Shown here: positions 9,409 to 21,769 of the stretch, in pieces
How positions within the stretch are numbered: position 1 is the first letter of the stretch
Layout: each line of letters starts with the position of its first letter
NCBI GenBank assembly: GCA_963995505.1
Contig: OZ023182.1
Location: 14,116,619 to 14,180,618 of the forward strand
Direction: 5' to 3'
Length of the DNA stretch: 64,000 nt
Source: Hypericum androsaemum
Taxonomy: Eukaryota; Streptophyta; Magnoliopsida; Malpighiales; Hypericaceae
The notes under the pieces: generated by a model
Seen by the model: the letters and a program-made list of their open reading frames with translations, nothing else
Told to the model about the DNA's origin: nothing
The model's database searches: none
Translations under genes and position numbers: made by a program

Positions 9409-11890
9409 ATGGCTTCACAATCAGTCTTATCTCAATATTTGGGGAATGGAGGACCCATAGATGACACTCTGTTACGTTACCAGAATGTGCACCGTTCTCA
9501 GGAAATTTGGAATTGTGAAGTACGTAAATGTGAGGTAGTAAATATTTTTACAAAAATATATAAAAATATTTTTATTATTGGTTATTTTGTGTAGGTTGAG
9601 AACCAAAGTCCAAACAATGCGCCGTTGAGCTTTCGTCGTCGTACCCTGAGAACAGGAGGCGTGAGTAACCAGAAATTCATTGAGTACATGAAGGATGCTG
9701 GATTTTTGGATGTATGGCGCATTGGCAATGTCGTTGTCGATACTGCACTGGTTACCGCCCTGGTGGAGAGATGGAGGCCAGAAACACACACTTTTCACAT
9801 GCCTGAGGGGGAGATGACCATTACTCTCCAAGATGTGTCTGTGTTGCTCGGTCTTCCTATCGATGGAAAACCAGCAACGGGATCACAAACACCTTCCCAG
9901 TGAAAGGAAATGTGTTATGGCCTATTTGGCATAAGCCCACAGGATACTCAAGGAGGTTTCACAGGCAATAGAATTGCAATGGATTGGTTTGAAACCAATT
10001 TTTTTCCTTCTGCTCTTCCAGATGATGCTGATGATGAGCTAGTGCAGCGATATGTTCGAGCAAACATAATGCGACTTATTGGATGCACGCTTTTTCCTGA
10101 GTCCTCAGACCGATTGGTCCACGTCTGCTGGTTGCCATTGCTTGTTGATGTTGCAGAAATTGGCACATATAGTTGGGGTAGTGCGTGTTTGGCACACGTG
10201 TACCACCAGTTATGCAAATCCACAAGTCCAAACACAACATTAGTTTGCGGGGCTATGCAACTGGTTTGTATGTGGGCTTACGAAAGGATAATCTCGACTT
10301 GCCCCATTTACCGTGAGCCTCGAAGGCAAGCTAATGATGAGCCACTGGGCATCAGGTACTCGTTTAACTATTTATTTTCAAATAATGGGTTGATGTATTA
10401 GTATCCAATGCATAATTACTAAGTTTCGCAGGTGGACAGGCCCTATAGATCGACGTAAGACCAGAAAAATTACCAACGTCTCCTACTACCGCCGCCTGTT
10501 CGACGAGTTAAAAGATTCAGATGTAAGTAAGTTTTGCAAAATTTAATTTTCTAATTCTGCGTATCTGGACATATTATTATAAAATTTTTTTTCATCTTGT
10601 TGGCGTGCCTGAATCGTAGGTGGTTTGGATGCCGTATACTGAAGATATCATTGCTAAGTTATCCCCCGTATGCCACCGGGATCAGGCTTTGTGGTTGGCA
10701 CGAGTCCCGTTGATAAGCTTTCTTCATGTGGAGTGGCATTATCCTGACCGGGTGTTGCGACAATTTGGAATGATGCATTATATTCCGGTAGAACCTGAGA
10801 ACGATGAGGGGACACATGGTAGTTCAGACCGTCGTAACTAAACTGCTCAAGATTGGGCAGAATTTTATAGCAGCCACGTGGCAGTATGGCAGGATCGCTT
10901 ACGCTACGTGCTTCCAACAGTTCCTGCACCGCCAGACTTGCATTATCATGATGGCTATATGGATTGGTTCAGGAGAAGTACCCGGCGTTTTATTACCCCT
11001 TCTGGCGCTAGGCTTTATATGACTGTAAGTATTGTACAAGATTATACGAATTATATTTTATATTAAATGTGTAATGATCTTTAATAATTGTAATGGTATA
11101 ATATTGTTTTGCAGGCTGATGTTGTTGAGCGTATACGCCACTCATCTGACAATTCTTATATTAGATCATTGTCTGAGGTGGAACTGGGACGTGCTGGAGA
11201 GAGGAGACGGTATCTTGATTTACCGGACTCCCAACTAACTATGACACGGGCAGAGATACCATCATACGCTATTCGACAGGAAGAGAGGCGAGCCCGAAAT
11301 AAAAGGGGTAAGACCCTTCTCAGCAGGAGGACACCATTGCCTATGATTGAGACGATGCATCATTTAGCTGTGCGACCTATGGAATGGGGAGATTATCATT
11401 CCACGGCCGAGATCCAAGCCGAAGGGTCGAGCTCGTCATCGCAAGTACCTATGCCGTCAACCCAAGTTGGAAACCAGATGTCGGCCAACCCATACGAGAT
11501 TGCACCCCCTGCCTGGGAGCACCATATGAGGCCAAGGATGCCTTCTGCCGAGGATGTCATCTACCGTCCACAAATGGACTACTCCTTTGAGCATCAGAAC
11601 CCCTACCAGACTCTGCCTCCCTACGGTTCCCAGACTCCGATAGGTGCCAGTGGAAACGCAAACTATTACCAATACCAAACTCCGGTATCTAATATTCGAG
11701 CGAGTGGTTCATCGGCAATAATTCATGTATCGTATGAAGATAGGCCAGACTTGCGATCAAACGATCAGACGAAGGGCAACCTCAGCCTCCTCCGCCCCGC
11801 CAACATTTAGATCGTGTAGCAAGACATGCGATCAGACGATGTCTGAATCGAAGTACTTTAGATGTTCGTGGCCGGCATCGTAGACAGAAC
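9409..11890 (+). pseudogene. Plant mobile domain (MAIN/MAIL-like) gene, broken
   Basis: Exons that splice in frame: 9409-9519, 9595-10355, 10432-10522, 10620-11024, and 11115 onward, all with GT..AG introns. Exon 1 starts MASQSVLSQYLGNGGPID. Exon 2 has the PMD signature WRPETHTFHMPEGEMTITLQ followed by DVSVLLGLPIDG. Exon 4 has the second conserved block (WMPYTEDIIAKL; PLISFLHVEWHYPDRVLRQF). The last exon is a low-complexity Ser/Pro/Gln/Tyr tail, as in transposon-type PMD proteins. Lesions: TGA at 9901-9903 (probably a former TGG), TAA at 10839-10841 (probably a former AAA), and a frameshift near 11,770, after which another frame gives a basic Arg-rich end stopping near 11,890. PMD proteins include MAIN and MAIL1 and many transposon-encoded relatives; their biochemical role is not settled. 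Confidence 0.8.
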
Positions 11891-12179
11891 TAGTTTATGT
11901 CCATGGATATTTTTCTGGTACCGAACATTATGTTTTTACATTGACTCCTGTTTCTTTACTTTTGTTATCACGGTTGTTCAATTTTTTCACAGCTGTCATC
12001 TGAATTAAAAACATCTTGTAATCGTCTTAAAAAATACGACATAGTATATGATAATAACCTGCAATAAGATAACAACACGTTTACCACACACAAATTTTAA
12101 ATAATTCAAGGAACAATCTCTATATTCTTGCGAGTTAACGAAGTTTCGCCCTTCTTGCTGAAGATTTTGACCACGTTCT

Positions 12180-12700
12180 CTTCAGTAATCATTAAGATTT
12201 TGTGCCTCTAATTTCTTCCATACCTCAACTGGTGACTCCTCATCCATGACATGATACATCACATCGCCACCGCCTTGGCCTCCATCTCCTTCCACTCTTA
12301 CTCCTCCATCTTCTCGGGCTTCTTCTCCGAGAGCGCGATGACCATCCCTTGTTGCACAAGGAGATCCTTGACACGCCTTTGCCATAATCAAAAATTTGAT
12401 GAACCATCGAAATTCATAAGAGCAAATTTTGCGTCGTGATCTGACATCCTCCAACCTTAGCTCTTGATACCACTTGTTAGGAATTCAGCAACTAGAGAAC
12501 AAATGCGCAAAGAACACGGACACAAAATATAACGTGGTTCGGCCTAATGCCTACGTCCACGTGGAGAAAAGAGAACTTTTATTGATGGATCCAAGTCACA
12601 AAGTGATACAAAACCCTTGAGTAACATGCCTTTATATAGAGGCAAGCCCTTGTACATCAAGTAATCTATTTAGGTCAAATTAGGAGTCCGAAACAAAACA
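12180..12700 (-). mobile_element. Truncated Ty1/Copia 5' end (LTR, primer site, start of gag)
   Basis: Read on the minus strand, an LTR ending ...GAATTCCTAACA (TG/CA boundary at 12475) is followed by a Met-tRNA-type primer site TGGTATCAAGAGC (12460-12473) and then gag. The LTR has a TATA box (CTATATAAAGG, near 12635). Only part of the LTR and the first part of gag remain; this family differs from Copia-1 and Copia-2. Confidence 0.7.
12182..12454 (-). pseudogene. Copia gag (UBN2-type) fragment
   Basis: The minus-strand translation contains DVMYHVMDEESPVEVWKKLE, typical of Copia gag. Upstream, the conserved gag sequence continues in shifted frames (KFDGSSNF-like, then GMVIALSEKKPEKMEE-like), showing frameshifts. 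It is cut off at about 12180. Confidence 0.65.
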
Positions 12701-12861
12701 GAAAAATAATTCCTCTTTTTCTTTTGTCCTCGCCAAACTAAACATCTTTATGCGTGAAAATACGGTTTTTATTAGTATGTTATGGATGAACATACTGTGA
12801 TCGGATTTGGTTTCGTCTCTAAGACCATGGATTGGTAACTTCTGTTTTATTAAGCGTGAAA

Positions 12862-12986
12862 CATAGTTTGATGGAGATGGTACATTTGGATAGCTCGTTT
12901 TATTGAGAATAATATCTCGATTTCCAATTACTCGTACAGCAAATTGAAGAACCATAGTTTGCTGGAGATGGTACATTTGGATAGCT
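12862..12986 (+). repeat. 34-bp direct repeat, two copies
   Basis: A 34-bp unit starting CATAGTTTG and ending TTGGATAGCT occurs at 12862-12895 and 12953-12986 with one mismatch, separated by 57 bp. It contains GGAGATGGTACATTTGG. No function or element assignment is visible. Confidence 0.9.
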
Positions 12987-14298
12987 TTACCTTAATGTAA
13001 TACCGCATTTTAGGGGCCGGCAAGCTACTAATCAATTCGATCAGCAACATCTTCATCCGCCTGGGAGTTACTGATCCAATAATTCCAAGTTTCGAGATAT
13101 TCTTCTATGCCCGTGAAGAAATCAAAGGGTAAGCTATCTGCGGGTTGGCATAAAAAGGAAGATTGTAATTCATAATTCACTTTCAGCTACTTACTAGTCC
13201 GAAATACAAAGAGGTAGATAGCATCAATGTATTGAACCTTCAGACCCGATTGGCTCTTGGATCAATTCGTCTATATCAAAAAGGATTTCATCCTGATCCC
13301 TAGCATCAGGAGGAGAGGTTTCAGGTGCCACATGAGAATAATGTCCTTGATTCTGGTTTGTAAGCTGTTGTGGACTATTAGTACCTGTGATAACTTAGAG
13401 AAATAGAACATTTGTTAATTATTACTACTCATCAAATCATCAAGAATGAGTGATCAGGCTATTAGTTGCTACAAACCTTGAGGCAGAGCAGGAAGATTAA
13501 ACTGGCTAGGGGCAGAAGTATTGTCCGAAAATGGCATAATAACACTATTCTCCTGCCTCCCATGACCCAAAAGAGTTGGACCTGCAACTTGTGTCAGTTG
13601 GTAAGGAAAAGAGGAATAATTTGCAGTGAAGGTTCCTTGGAAGTTGGTTGCTGCTCCTTGTCCATATCCTGTAGTGGCATTGTCGAATCCTACATAAGTT
13701 ACAAGCTAAGAACACAAGAGAACTTTGAAAAGCTTAATGCATCCTATTAAATGGGTGAAAAACATGGAATCCAGCTAAGCATTGATCCAATTTAATAGTG
13801 AAAGAGCCAATAACCTTGGGTAGTGTCAGTCGGTTGCGTTGATGATTTTCCGGAGCTAAAAGAGCCATTAGCCAATAGTTGCTCGTGCAGCCGCTTTATT
13901 TCTGATGCATATTTCTGCATAATTACCGTGGACTCCAAGTTATTATATAACTGAAGGAATATTGTGAACGTTGCTATGATACTGATAATTGCAGTTGTAA
14001 CCAAATGTAAATGAACAGAGGTTAACAAGAAAAGAATAACCGGCTTTAACTGCACGTTTCTTATGTTTGTGGAAATAATCAGATATCCAAATTTTTAACA
14101 AGTCGACTAATAAAAATTTAAATGAGTTAGCATCCTTAAATGCGGCAGAATTCTGCAAAACAATTAACATATGTATAACCCATAAATCAACCTGTAGTGG
14201 GCCAGAAATGTCCTGGAGGGTAATAGTATTCTTGTCCGGTATAGCATTAGTACTATCCCCTGCCATAAAATTAAAAAAACATTGCACATGAATGCGTT

Positions 14299-14314
14299 AT
14301 ATATATATACATAC

Positions 14315-14367
<53 letters not shown>
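14299..14367. repeat. (TA)n microsatellite
   Basis: Near-perfect TA dinucleotide tract with a few TACA interruptions, in an intron of the response-regulator-like gene. Confidence 0.95.
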
Positions 14368-14370
<3 letters not shown>

Positions 14371-15235
14371 GTTTATTATTATAAGAACCTGTTGTTATAT
14401 TTCCGGTGAATGACTTAGGAGTAGACTCCGCCTCCGGAGGATTACCGGTCTTCTTAGTAAGGGGAGTTCTTGTCTGGATCTGATAATAATACTCGGTATG
14501 GTCATATATATTTCCATTTCCCTTTTCTTTTTTGAACGAGGATCTGAAGGAAGGAGAGCCTTCGCATACCCATCATCTCTAAGTTGGCGAGCACAATTTG
14601 GAACCTCTCATACTCTTCTTCTCGGGCCATAGCCAAACCATGAGATGGTATTGTCGTGACGACTACTGAAATTATTGGCAAATAAACATTTTAATTTTCG
14701 ACAAGATATGTGTACTATACAGGATCATGGATTAAAAAAGGAGTTGTTCCTCTTTCTAATTTAAAATTGCTAATACAATTCAGTAATTTGACAATTAATT
14801 GACGGTTAGCCAAAAAGCAAAATATGGAATGTATTTCCATTTAGTTAATCAATTTGTGACCTCGTTCCAGTCCAAAATTTAAATAAATCTCATCTAATAT
14901 TATAAATGAGATCTTATTAATCCTATTAGTTGTATCATGTCTCTCTACTCGGCATATAACAACCAGAATTAAATACTCATTAATTAGTTCACCAGAGCCT
15001 CATTTAATTAACCATCAGCGGTTCATTAACTAGCCAAAAAGCGACTTAGGAAAACTTTATTGTCACCGGAGAAAAGACTTGTACAATATTAGGACACCGA
15101 ATAGTTCAAGTATTTAAGATCTGCTTCATCTAAGTGTGTCTCTTCCATTTTCTATGGTAACTTTGTTGTGGTTATCCACTCATCAAGTATGGAATGATTA
15201 ACATCAAGAACATCTGAATAAATTACACTTTCAGC

Positions 15236-15264
15236 TGATATATATATATATATATATATATATT
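15236..15264. repeat. (TA)n microsatellite in intron 1
   Basis: Pure TA tract inside intron 1. The corresponding position in repeat copy C (29281-29350) holds a much longer tract, so the same microsatellite has expanded there. Confidence 0.9.
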
Positions 15265-15809
15265 AGCGAGGTGGCTATGGAGTTAATGCAATAGGAAGTA
15301 TTTCAGAGAATTTTATGGGTTACAGTCTTATAAACGAAAACATCAAACAATATCTAAATGAATAATAGCAAATTGACAATTATTTTGAGTTTGAGTTAAA
15401 AAAAACTTGTTTCAAACAATATTTTGAAGTCATTCTGATAACGCCTTTAAATGGTATTTCAAAAATATTGCACCCTGCCCAATTTCGAATTTTTTTTTTT
15501 AGTATAACTTCTCATGGATGATCATCGACCCAATTGACCCAACAAATATTTATGGATCTTGATAAAGACGGATCATATAAAATCTTTATGAATCTCTTCT
15601 CCATCTTTTTTTAATTAAGTATTTTGACTATTTATTAAAAAGATAGATAAATAGAGCAAGGTTATTTATTTATTACCTTTGTAAGTGAAAAGTTCGAGAA
15701 TTGCTGTAATTCTACTGAGATATAGTGGATCGTCATCCACCACCAAGACATTTAAGTGCTTGTAGCGATCAGGGACAAAGCTACTTGGTTCTTTATATAT
15801 ATCATCCAT

Positions 15810-17580
15810 TTTTTTATGGGGAAGGATGAACTTTTTTGCGGAGCAATAAAAGACAAAGTGGTGTGTTTCTTACTCGTCACTAATGTGTATATATAGTTGA
15901 AAATATTATTTATTTCTCTAACTTTTTTTAAAAAAATTATTTATATTCTCTTTTCCTTTCAAGTTCTTGTTCCTTTTTTTGAGTTTCTAAGAAGGACTAA
16001 TTCGTTATCAAAGGGGGAGGAGGGAAATTGGAAATTTTTAAGCAAATTGGAATGACAAAAGAAAGGGAAATTTTATACTCATAAAGGGGGAGAATTTTAA
16101 TGCTGTTAAAGGAGTCAGGCGTGGGGCTCCTTTGGCAAAATTTTATAGAGGTTAATCGGTTATAATATATTAATTTAAGAACCCACAACTTAGATCAATT
16201 GATAAATGTAGTGACCTATTTTAACAAAAAATCTTGAATTTAAGCACTAGAAAGCTTGTAGGAAGAATTTTGTTACCTTTCAAAGATCCCACCCATCACA
16301 AACGTGCACTAGTCAGTGTAATGAATATACAAATACCATGTGGTATTAAAATATATACTAATTTAATAGAGTAATATCATAATTTTTTGGTTAAACAACA
16401 TTTGGTTTGAAGAGTACCACGACCTAATAGTGATACATTCGTGCCAAAGGGCACTTGTCTCAACGGCACAAGGTATAGCAACGAATTGACGGAAGTTTGG
16501 GTTCAATTCTTGATAATTATTTTTTTTTTTAGATTTACTTCTACAAAAAATAGTGGTAGATTAGCAAGACACGAACTAAAAAAACTTTGATTAAGCTATA
16601 TTGAATAATTATTGGCTATCGAGGAGGAAGAAGGAGGAAGCAAAAGGATAAGCTTCCACCTAAAGGATGAAGATGTGAAGAAATAGTATATTTAGACTTA
16701 CTAAAAAAAGGTTACAAGAGTGTGTTTAATAGAAGCAAGGTGGCCAAGCAACTTAAGATTTTGGGATAGATATAAGGATTCTAATATTTTTTTAAAGCGA
16801 GTTAATCATATGTTCATTGTTGTGCTCGCACGACTCCCATTTTTTGCTCATTGGCTTAGTCAAAGCACTTGCTTCGGCTTGATGAGTCTTGTTTGAGGAT
16901 GTGTGTTGAGAATCGCAAATTGTTTATTGCAAGAGTGGTGGACTTAGTTATAAGTGTAGAAAATCCATCACCCATGGCCTTAAAATTTTGGGGTGGATAT
17001 AGAGTTTCTAACAATTCGACTCTAAATATTAGAAATTAAACCAAAAAATTTACCAAAAATATTAAAACACTGTCATTGATTCCAATAGAAGTTGGTTCAA
17101 GTGGTAAAAAAATTTGAATTTAGTTAGGGAGGTTTTGGGTTTAAATGTTATAAATATAAGTAATCATTAATCACTGGGAGAACCTATGTCTAAATAGCCT
17201 ACGACAGTAAGATATTTCATCCAAAAAATACTAACATCGATATACAAAGCCAAGAGACTTGCATGAGTCAAAACATAGCAGAACCAAACCGTTAAACAGA
17301 ATCACAAAAAGCAAAGAACTACAGACGGAATCTCAGGACTACATACTTTGGACCAAATCACAGAACGCCGGGCCACTGAATAACATAATTTTAATAGAAT
17401 GTAACAATGTGTTGGGAAATAATAGTAGGTTAGCAATCATAAATAATTTTTTCATTCATGATCAAATTCCTCACTTATTTCAACTTAAGCTGTACTTCTT
17501 TACTGAGGTACTGACTGCATTAACAGTACCATTCTAGCTATCAGGTAAAGAACTCAGCAAAATGGGTTTGTACCTCATCA
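15810..17580. other. AT-rich flank with a possible SINE-like segment
   Basis: No gene is recognised. Positions 16000-16180 recur in inverted orientation at 29400-29635 (shared GTGGGGCTCCTTT and AATTTTAATGC strings), so the duplicated block extends beyond exon 1. Positions 16440-16530 have a tRNA-like look: GTTTGGGTTCAATTC resembles a Pol III B box and a T-run follows, consistent with an old SINE. A similar GGTTTTGGGTTTAAAT string occurs near 17130. Confidence 0.35.
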
Positions 17581-17589
17581 TCGAAGTTG

Positions 17590-18333
17590 ATCTTAATCGA
17601 GCTCAACTAGGCACTCGTTGTGTTAAAATTGTTAAGATGCTTGGCCACCATCGTACTCTCTGCCATCTTGAGGTTGAACAACCTCCACATCAGGTACACC
17701 TTGTTCGCGACTGATGACTTCTCGTACACATCGGACAAAGTCTCCAGCATGTCCTTGGTAGTTTTTAATTTTACTATATGCAAGGCAATGTTCTTGGACA
17801 ACGATAAGCGCACCATGCTCATCGCCTTCTTGTACAGCAAACTGCACTCTTCTTCCTTCATGTCTTCGGGATTCTTCGAGTTAGGTACAAATCCTTGCCA
17901 TACATATAGTCCTCTATCTGCATCTTTCAGAACCTATACAAGAATGTCTACGTCTGGGGACGTGCCAAGCCAGAGTTTTTCTACTAGGTTTCTTGTGCGT
18001 CGCTACATTTTTTTGTTAAATTTAGGATAAGCCTTTACATGAGTATTTATAGAGTAGCAATCCCAAATTAAGTTTACAAGCAGAACCGAACTAAAACAGG
18101 AAATGAATTAAGCTGATGCAGGCACACCTAGCGGCCGCCAAGAAGCTAGAGTCCTCCAGGTCTCCTCTAATGTTTCTCTCAACTTCTCCTTACTGGCGGG
18201 CACCAGCCCCCCAGCTCCAAAACTCGCCTGACATTCACCAGACCCCTTAATGAGTGCGGATATTCTTGCGTGATCTTTACTCAATCATCCAATGCTTCTC
18301 CAAGCACCGATCAGGCTCCATAACCCAACACAA
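17590..18333 (-). mobile_element. Ty1/Copia gag fragment with possible LTR
   Basis: The minus strand encodes MVRLSLSKNIALHIVKLKTT, then MLETLSDVYEKSSVANKVYL and LFNLKMAESTMVAKHLNNFN, the conserved Copia gag (UBN2) pattern, upstream of a stop. Further 5' on the minus strand is a TATA-like CTATAAATACTC (near 18045) and a TGTTGGGTTATGG string at about 18333 that could be an LTR start. LTR limits and primer site are not clear, and protease and pol are absent. Confidence 0.5.
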
Positions 18334-19014
18334 TCAACATGTATGAAAACTTTCGTAAGCGATTCCAAAATTTTGCAGGTTATTCGCTCAAATGTAAAAC
18401 AAAACTAAAAAGCATAAGCACTCTAGCAGAAGTTAACAAAAGATTTGACAAATTCTAGTTCCAAAATAACTAGAGATAAAACCTAGACCGAAAGGGCATA
18501 ATGCAAAACCTAAAATATAAAGTGATTTTGAAAGACGAGTTTGAGAGTATCACGAAATTTAAAAAAAAAAGACTAGGCTAGGGAAAGAGAAACACTCTTT
18601 CAACTAATACTCTCATTTCTGAATAACACTAATTCATTATTTTTTGGAATAACTACCATTTTAATCCTGTGATTTACACGGCTTTTGTGATATGATCGTG
18701 AGATTTAAAAATGACCTTTTGGTAGTTGTAGTTTTACATTTTTTGCGTTAGATGCTCGGGAAGGCTCCCAATCCAAAAAAAAACTCCGAACCTAGAAACG
18801 ACGTCATCCGATGATGAGGTGTCTTGCCACGTTGGACGCTTTTAACCTGTTGGCAATATGAGGTGGCACAAAATTAAATATCATTTTCAATCCCATTATT
18901 TTTTATACTTTTAAAAAAACTATTTATCTTCTTTCTCCTCTCTTCTTCTTCTTCCACCCTCTCTTCTCTCTCTCACCCCCTTCATCTTCATCCTCCTCCT
19001 CTCTCTTATAATTT
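18334..19014. other. No gene; possible truncated TIR
   Basis: Positions 18648-18870 (GGAATAACTACCATTTTAATC..., then GACGTCATC and CCACGTTGGACGC strings) look like one arm of a MULE-type element but have no partner here. Positions 18910-19010 are CT-rich. Confidence 0.3.
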
Positions 19015-20025
19015 TGCAGTCTTCCGTGTTTGGTTTTATTATACTCTCGGATCCCTAGCTAACGTCAGTACTCTTTTTTTTTTGTCGTGAAAATGAGCAA
19101 AATAGCTTTAAACAAAAAAAAATCATCTCCTTCAACCTCTAAACACTCAAGAACATCTCAACCCAATTAATCAACTGAGCCCAATTTCCAAGCAAACCTC
19201 AAGAACCCAATTCAAAAACCTAGAATCCAACACCAACTCATTATTCCAGAGCTCGAAACCTATCCCCACAGCCTCCTCTAGTCGCCCTACCTCTGCGAAG
19301 CACCTTACCATATAAGCAACAACCTCACAGGCTCCTGATTATAGTACCAGTCTGTGACCCTTGAGCAAATGGAATTGACAAGGGAATGCAGGTGCGGAGG
19401 CGGCTGGGAAAAAGGAGGCGGTGTCGAGGTTTTAGTTTTTCAAAAGGGAGGACCGAGGGCATCCTGTAGCTGAAGGTGGAAGGCTCAAAGGACCGAGGGC
19501 CTCCGCGACTGAATCTCTGGTGACGGAGACCATTCTCTCTACCTATTCCCTTTGGTAATCGATTCAAAGTTCTGATCTTTAACCAACGCATCCGATGGCG
19601 ACAGAGCCGGAGAAGGTCAGGAGGAGAAATGCGAAGAGGGCTTACAATGATCCCAAAAATGAGGAGAGAGCTGAAAGGAAAGAGGTCCAAGTTCCAATCT
19701 TTATGCCGCCAGCGCTTGACCGGTGAATGGCCGCCATCGATTTTTGAATTGGGTTTTGAGGTTTGCTTGGAATTGAGATTAGTTGATTAATTGGGTTGAG
19801 GTGTTCTTGAGTGATTAGAGGTTGGAGGAGATAATTTTTTATTTTTTGTTTAAGGGTATTTTGGTCATTTCTATGAAAAAAATGAAAAAATGAGTGCTGA
19901 CGTCAGTCAGGCACCCGAGAGTATAATAAAATAAAATACGGGAGACTACAAAATCATTTTCAGAAACTCAGGGACCCGAGAGAGAGGATGATCAAACACC
20001 ATAGACAAGGGGTAATTTACCCTAT
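19015..20025. mobile_element. MULE-type element, left end truncated
   Basis: Arms 19015-19225 and 19738-19945 are inverted copies: AAACCTCAAGAACCCAATTC on the left against GAATTGGGTTTTGAGGTTTG on the right, with CTAACGTCAG facing CTGACGTCAG. The right arm continues to GGGTAATTTACCC at 20025; the left arm lacks this outer part and begins at GCAGTCTTCCGTG. The 500-bp centre is GC-richer and holds a 121-codon minus-strand frame (19325-19690) with no recognised domain, as in Pack-MULEs that have picked up other DNA. Confidence 0.65.
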
Positions 20026-21769
20026 TATTTTATTATTAATCATACGTGCATTTTTAAATTAAATATTTAAATCTCATATATACACGTATAAATTTCATAT
20101 GGTATATTTGTGTTCACAATTAAAAAAATAGTCTATCTTTAATGATAAGATAAACAATGCTAAATATGGATATTGTCCCTAGTCATATTTTTTGGTTATG
20201 TATGGAAAGATATAAATATCCATTGGAAGTCGGTTGTTATGCGATATTATTTACTTGGTTAAACTAACAAGCATAAACTCTAAAGTCCCTGTGCCGAGTG
20301 TTATTATTTTTAGATTAATCGTTCCAAATATATTTTGCATTCATGTACAGATGAATCAACGAGGCTTGGATTTTTTTCTATTCCTCTTCGAGAGTCATCA
20401 GAAAAGGCGGCCTAAACTGTTTTTATGATTCATTGTCCAGGTAAGAAATAAAATTGGTCAATTTGTTCGGTCAACTGAAAACGGGATCGTTCATTTGGTC
20501 GTATAATTCTGTTATGGCAGCTTTCTGTAGAGTTGACATTAATAAATGGATTAGTTTTTGCTAACCAGAAGATTACTATAGGGTAAAGTCCAAAGTCACG
20601 TCACATTATGCATATGAGAAGAAAATGCAGCATTTTATTTCCCTGGTCGCTACTAAATGGTGCTGTTATGTAAACTAATCGAGCGAGCTTGAATCGGTGG
20701 GACCATAATCTAATTATCAATCTTTCTAAGAACAACCCAGAGAGTGACCCACTCCTTGTCAACATGCCAGCCATCGTGCTTTGCCATTCATAAACTCTTT
20801 TTTGTATTAATAATTTTTTTAATCTAAATTTTTACACCATGATATTTTCGGACTTTTGATACGAGAGATGTGCCTAACACCCTTACTCGCACCGCCTTAG
20901 AGTTCACCTTCTCCCTGCCTTCTCCATCCATTTGTATTTGGCTAAGCCTAATCTCGATTCCTACCGCATCTTCCTCCTCTTCATCCCCATTCCCCGGGGA
21001 TGCCAAGGAGTTACTTGTATCCAAAGTTGGCGCAACCTTGCTCCCACCCCCAGCTTGCTTCACAAACGTATTTCCTACTTCACCATGCTGTTTCAATTTG
21101 GGTCTATAAACCTGCTCACGAACCTCCACATCTCCTCCAGAGTTCATAAGAACCCTCTTCTCGGTAGTCAACCCTTTCACCAATCGGCAATTATTTCCAT
21201 GCACTTTCGAACTGACTCCTCGAGTTCTGATGTTTCTTGCAGCTTGATAGAAGATGTCCAACAATTTTACAATGTGAATCATAAGCCAGTATGCTTTCAT
21301 AAGTTATCCCAATGCAATTTAATAATCTATCTATCGTAAGAACTAATATTTTTCAGAAAGTGGTAGTGGTAAATTTCGGTCCCAACTTTCGCATAAAATA
21401 ATTTTTTAATAAATACATATATATTTTTACATATTTTATGAATTTAAAAAGATTATTTTATACTAAACTTGCTTATTTAATAAATTTTACATCATCATTC
21501 ATCTTCAACTTACCTTCAGATTATCCTAGTGATCTTAGTCTTGTTCTGAAAAAAATCTCAATCGAATATTGTATTTAAAAAATACTATAAGGCGAGATTT
21601 TAGGTGATTTGAATATAAACAAATTATATTTTTTGTATTTAATTATTTGTTGACAAAAACTCATTTTTATGATTTTAGAGGTAAAATTGTAAATCTCTCT
21701 TATAATGATAAGATCTATAAAATAATATTTACTATGAACCCAACAATATCAATTGAGAAGGATTTTAAT
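20026..21769. other. Intergenic; one uncharacterised minus-strand frame
   Basis: Mostly AT-rich without gene signals. A 158-codon minus-strand frame at 20824-21300 has a hydrophilic, Glu-rich segment (GNGDEEEEDAVGIEIRLSQI) and VYRPKLKQHGEVG, which faintly recalls LINE ORF1 linkers; no domain can be named. It may be a remnant of a retroelement. Confidence 0.3.

Larger units (their letters stand above)
8274..11890 (+). mobile_element. Candidate PMD-encoding DNA transposon, 3' end lost
   Basis: Order seen: family terminal repeat (8274-8610), TATA-like TATAAGTA (8684), a pyrimidine-rich leader (8700-8840) with a donor-like GGTATG, an AT-rich intron containing (GGTCTGACC)-type repeats at 9080-9180, then the PMD coding exons. 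Non-autonomous-looking elements with the same terminal repeat occur at 43750-45047 and, more loosely, 48927-49218. Treating the PMD gene as the coding part of this family is inference from adjacency; the right terminal repeat is missing. Confidence 0.4.
13224..15809 (-). pseudogene. Response-regulator-like gene (type-B ARR-like receiver), degenerate
   Basis: Exon 1 (15809-15677) encodes MDDIYKEPSSFVPDRYKHLN, then VLVVDDDPLYL, the first strand and acidic pocket of a receiver domain. It joins in phase to exon 2 (from 14665), which gives VVVTTIPSHGLAMA and FQIVLANLEMM...LSFLQIL, then a stop at 14502-14504, so the receiver is cut to about 98 residues. The phosphoacceptor aspartate expected in the (S/A)D(V/I) position is asparagine (LAN), so ordinary His-Asp phosphorelay is unlikely. 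Further exons downstream splice with each other (13950-13815, 13689-13477, 13384-13224) and encode a Gln/Asn-rich tail ending DEILFDIDELIQEPIGSEGS, like type-B activation regions, but no GARP DNA-binding motif is seen. It may be a pseudogene or a divergent regulator with unrecognised exons. Its 5' part is the source of, or a sister to, the repeats at 21770-30600. Confidence 0.55.

Noticed and set aside
11109..11810. 233-codon frame as an independent gene
   Set aside because: It is the last exon of the PMD pseudogene; the acceptor at 11114/11115 and phase fit.
14299..14367. TA-rich tract as a replication origin or matrix site
   Set aside because: It is a simple dinucleotide microsatellite; nothing else supports a special role.
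16430..16530. tRNA gene
   Set aside because: It has a B-box-like string only, with no cloverleaf that I can pair; kept as possible SINE remnant.
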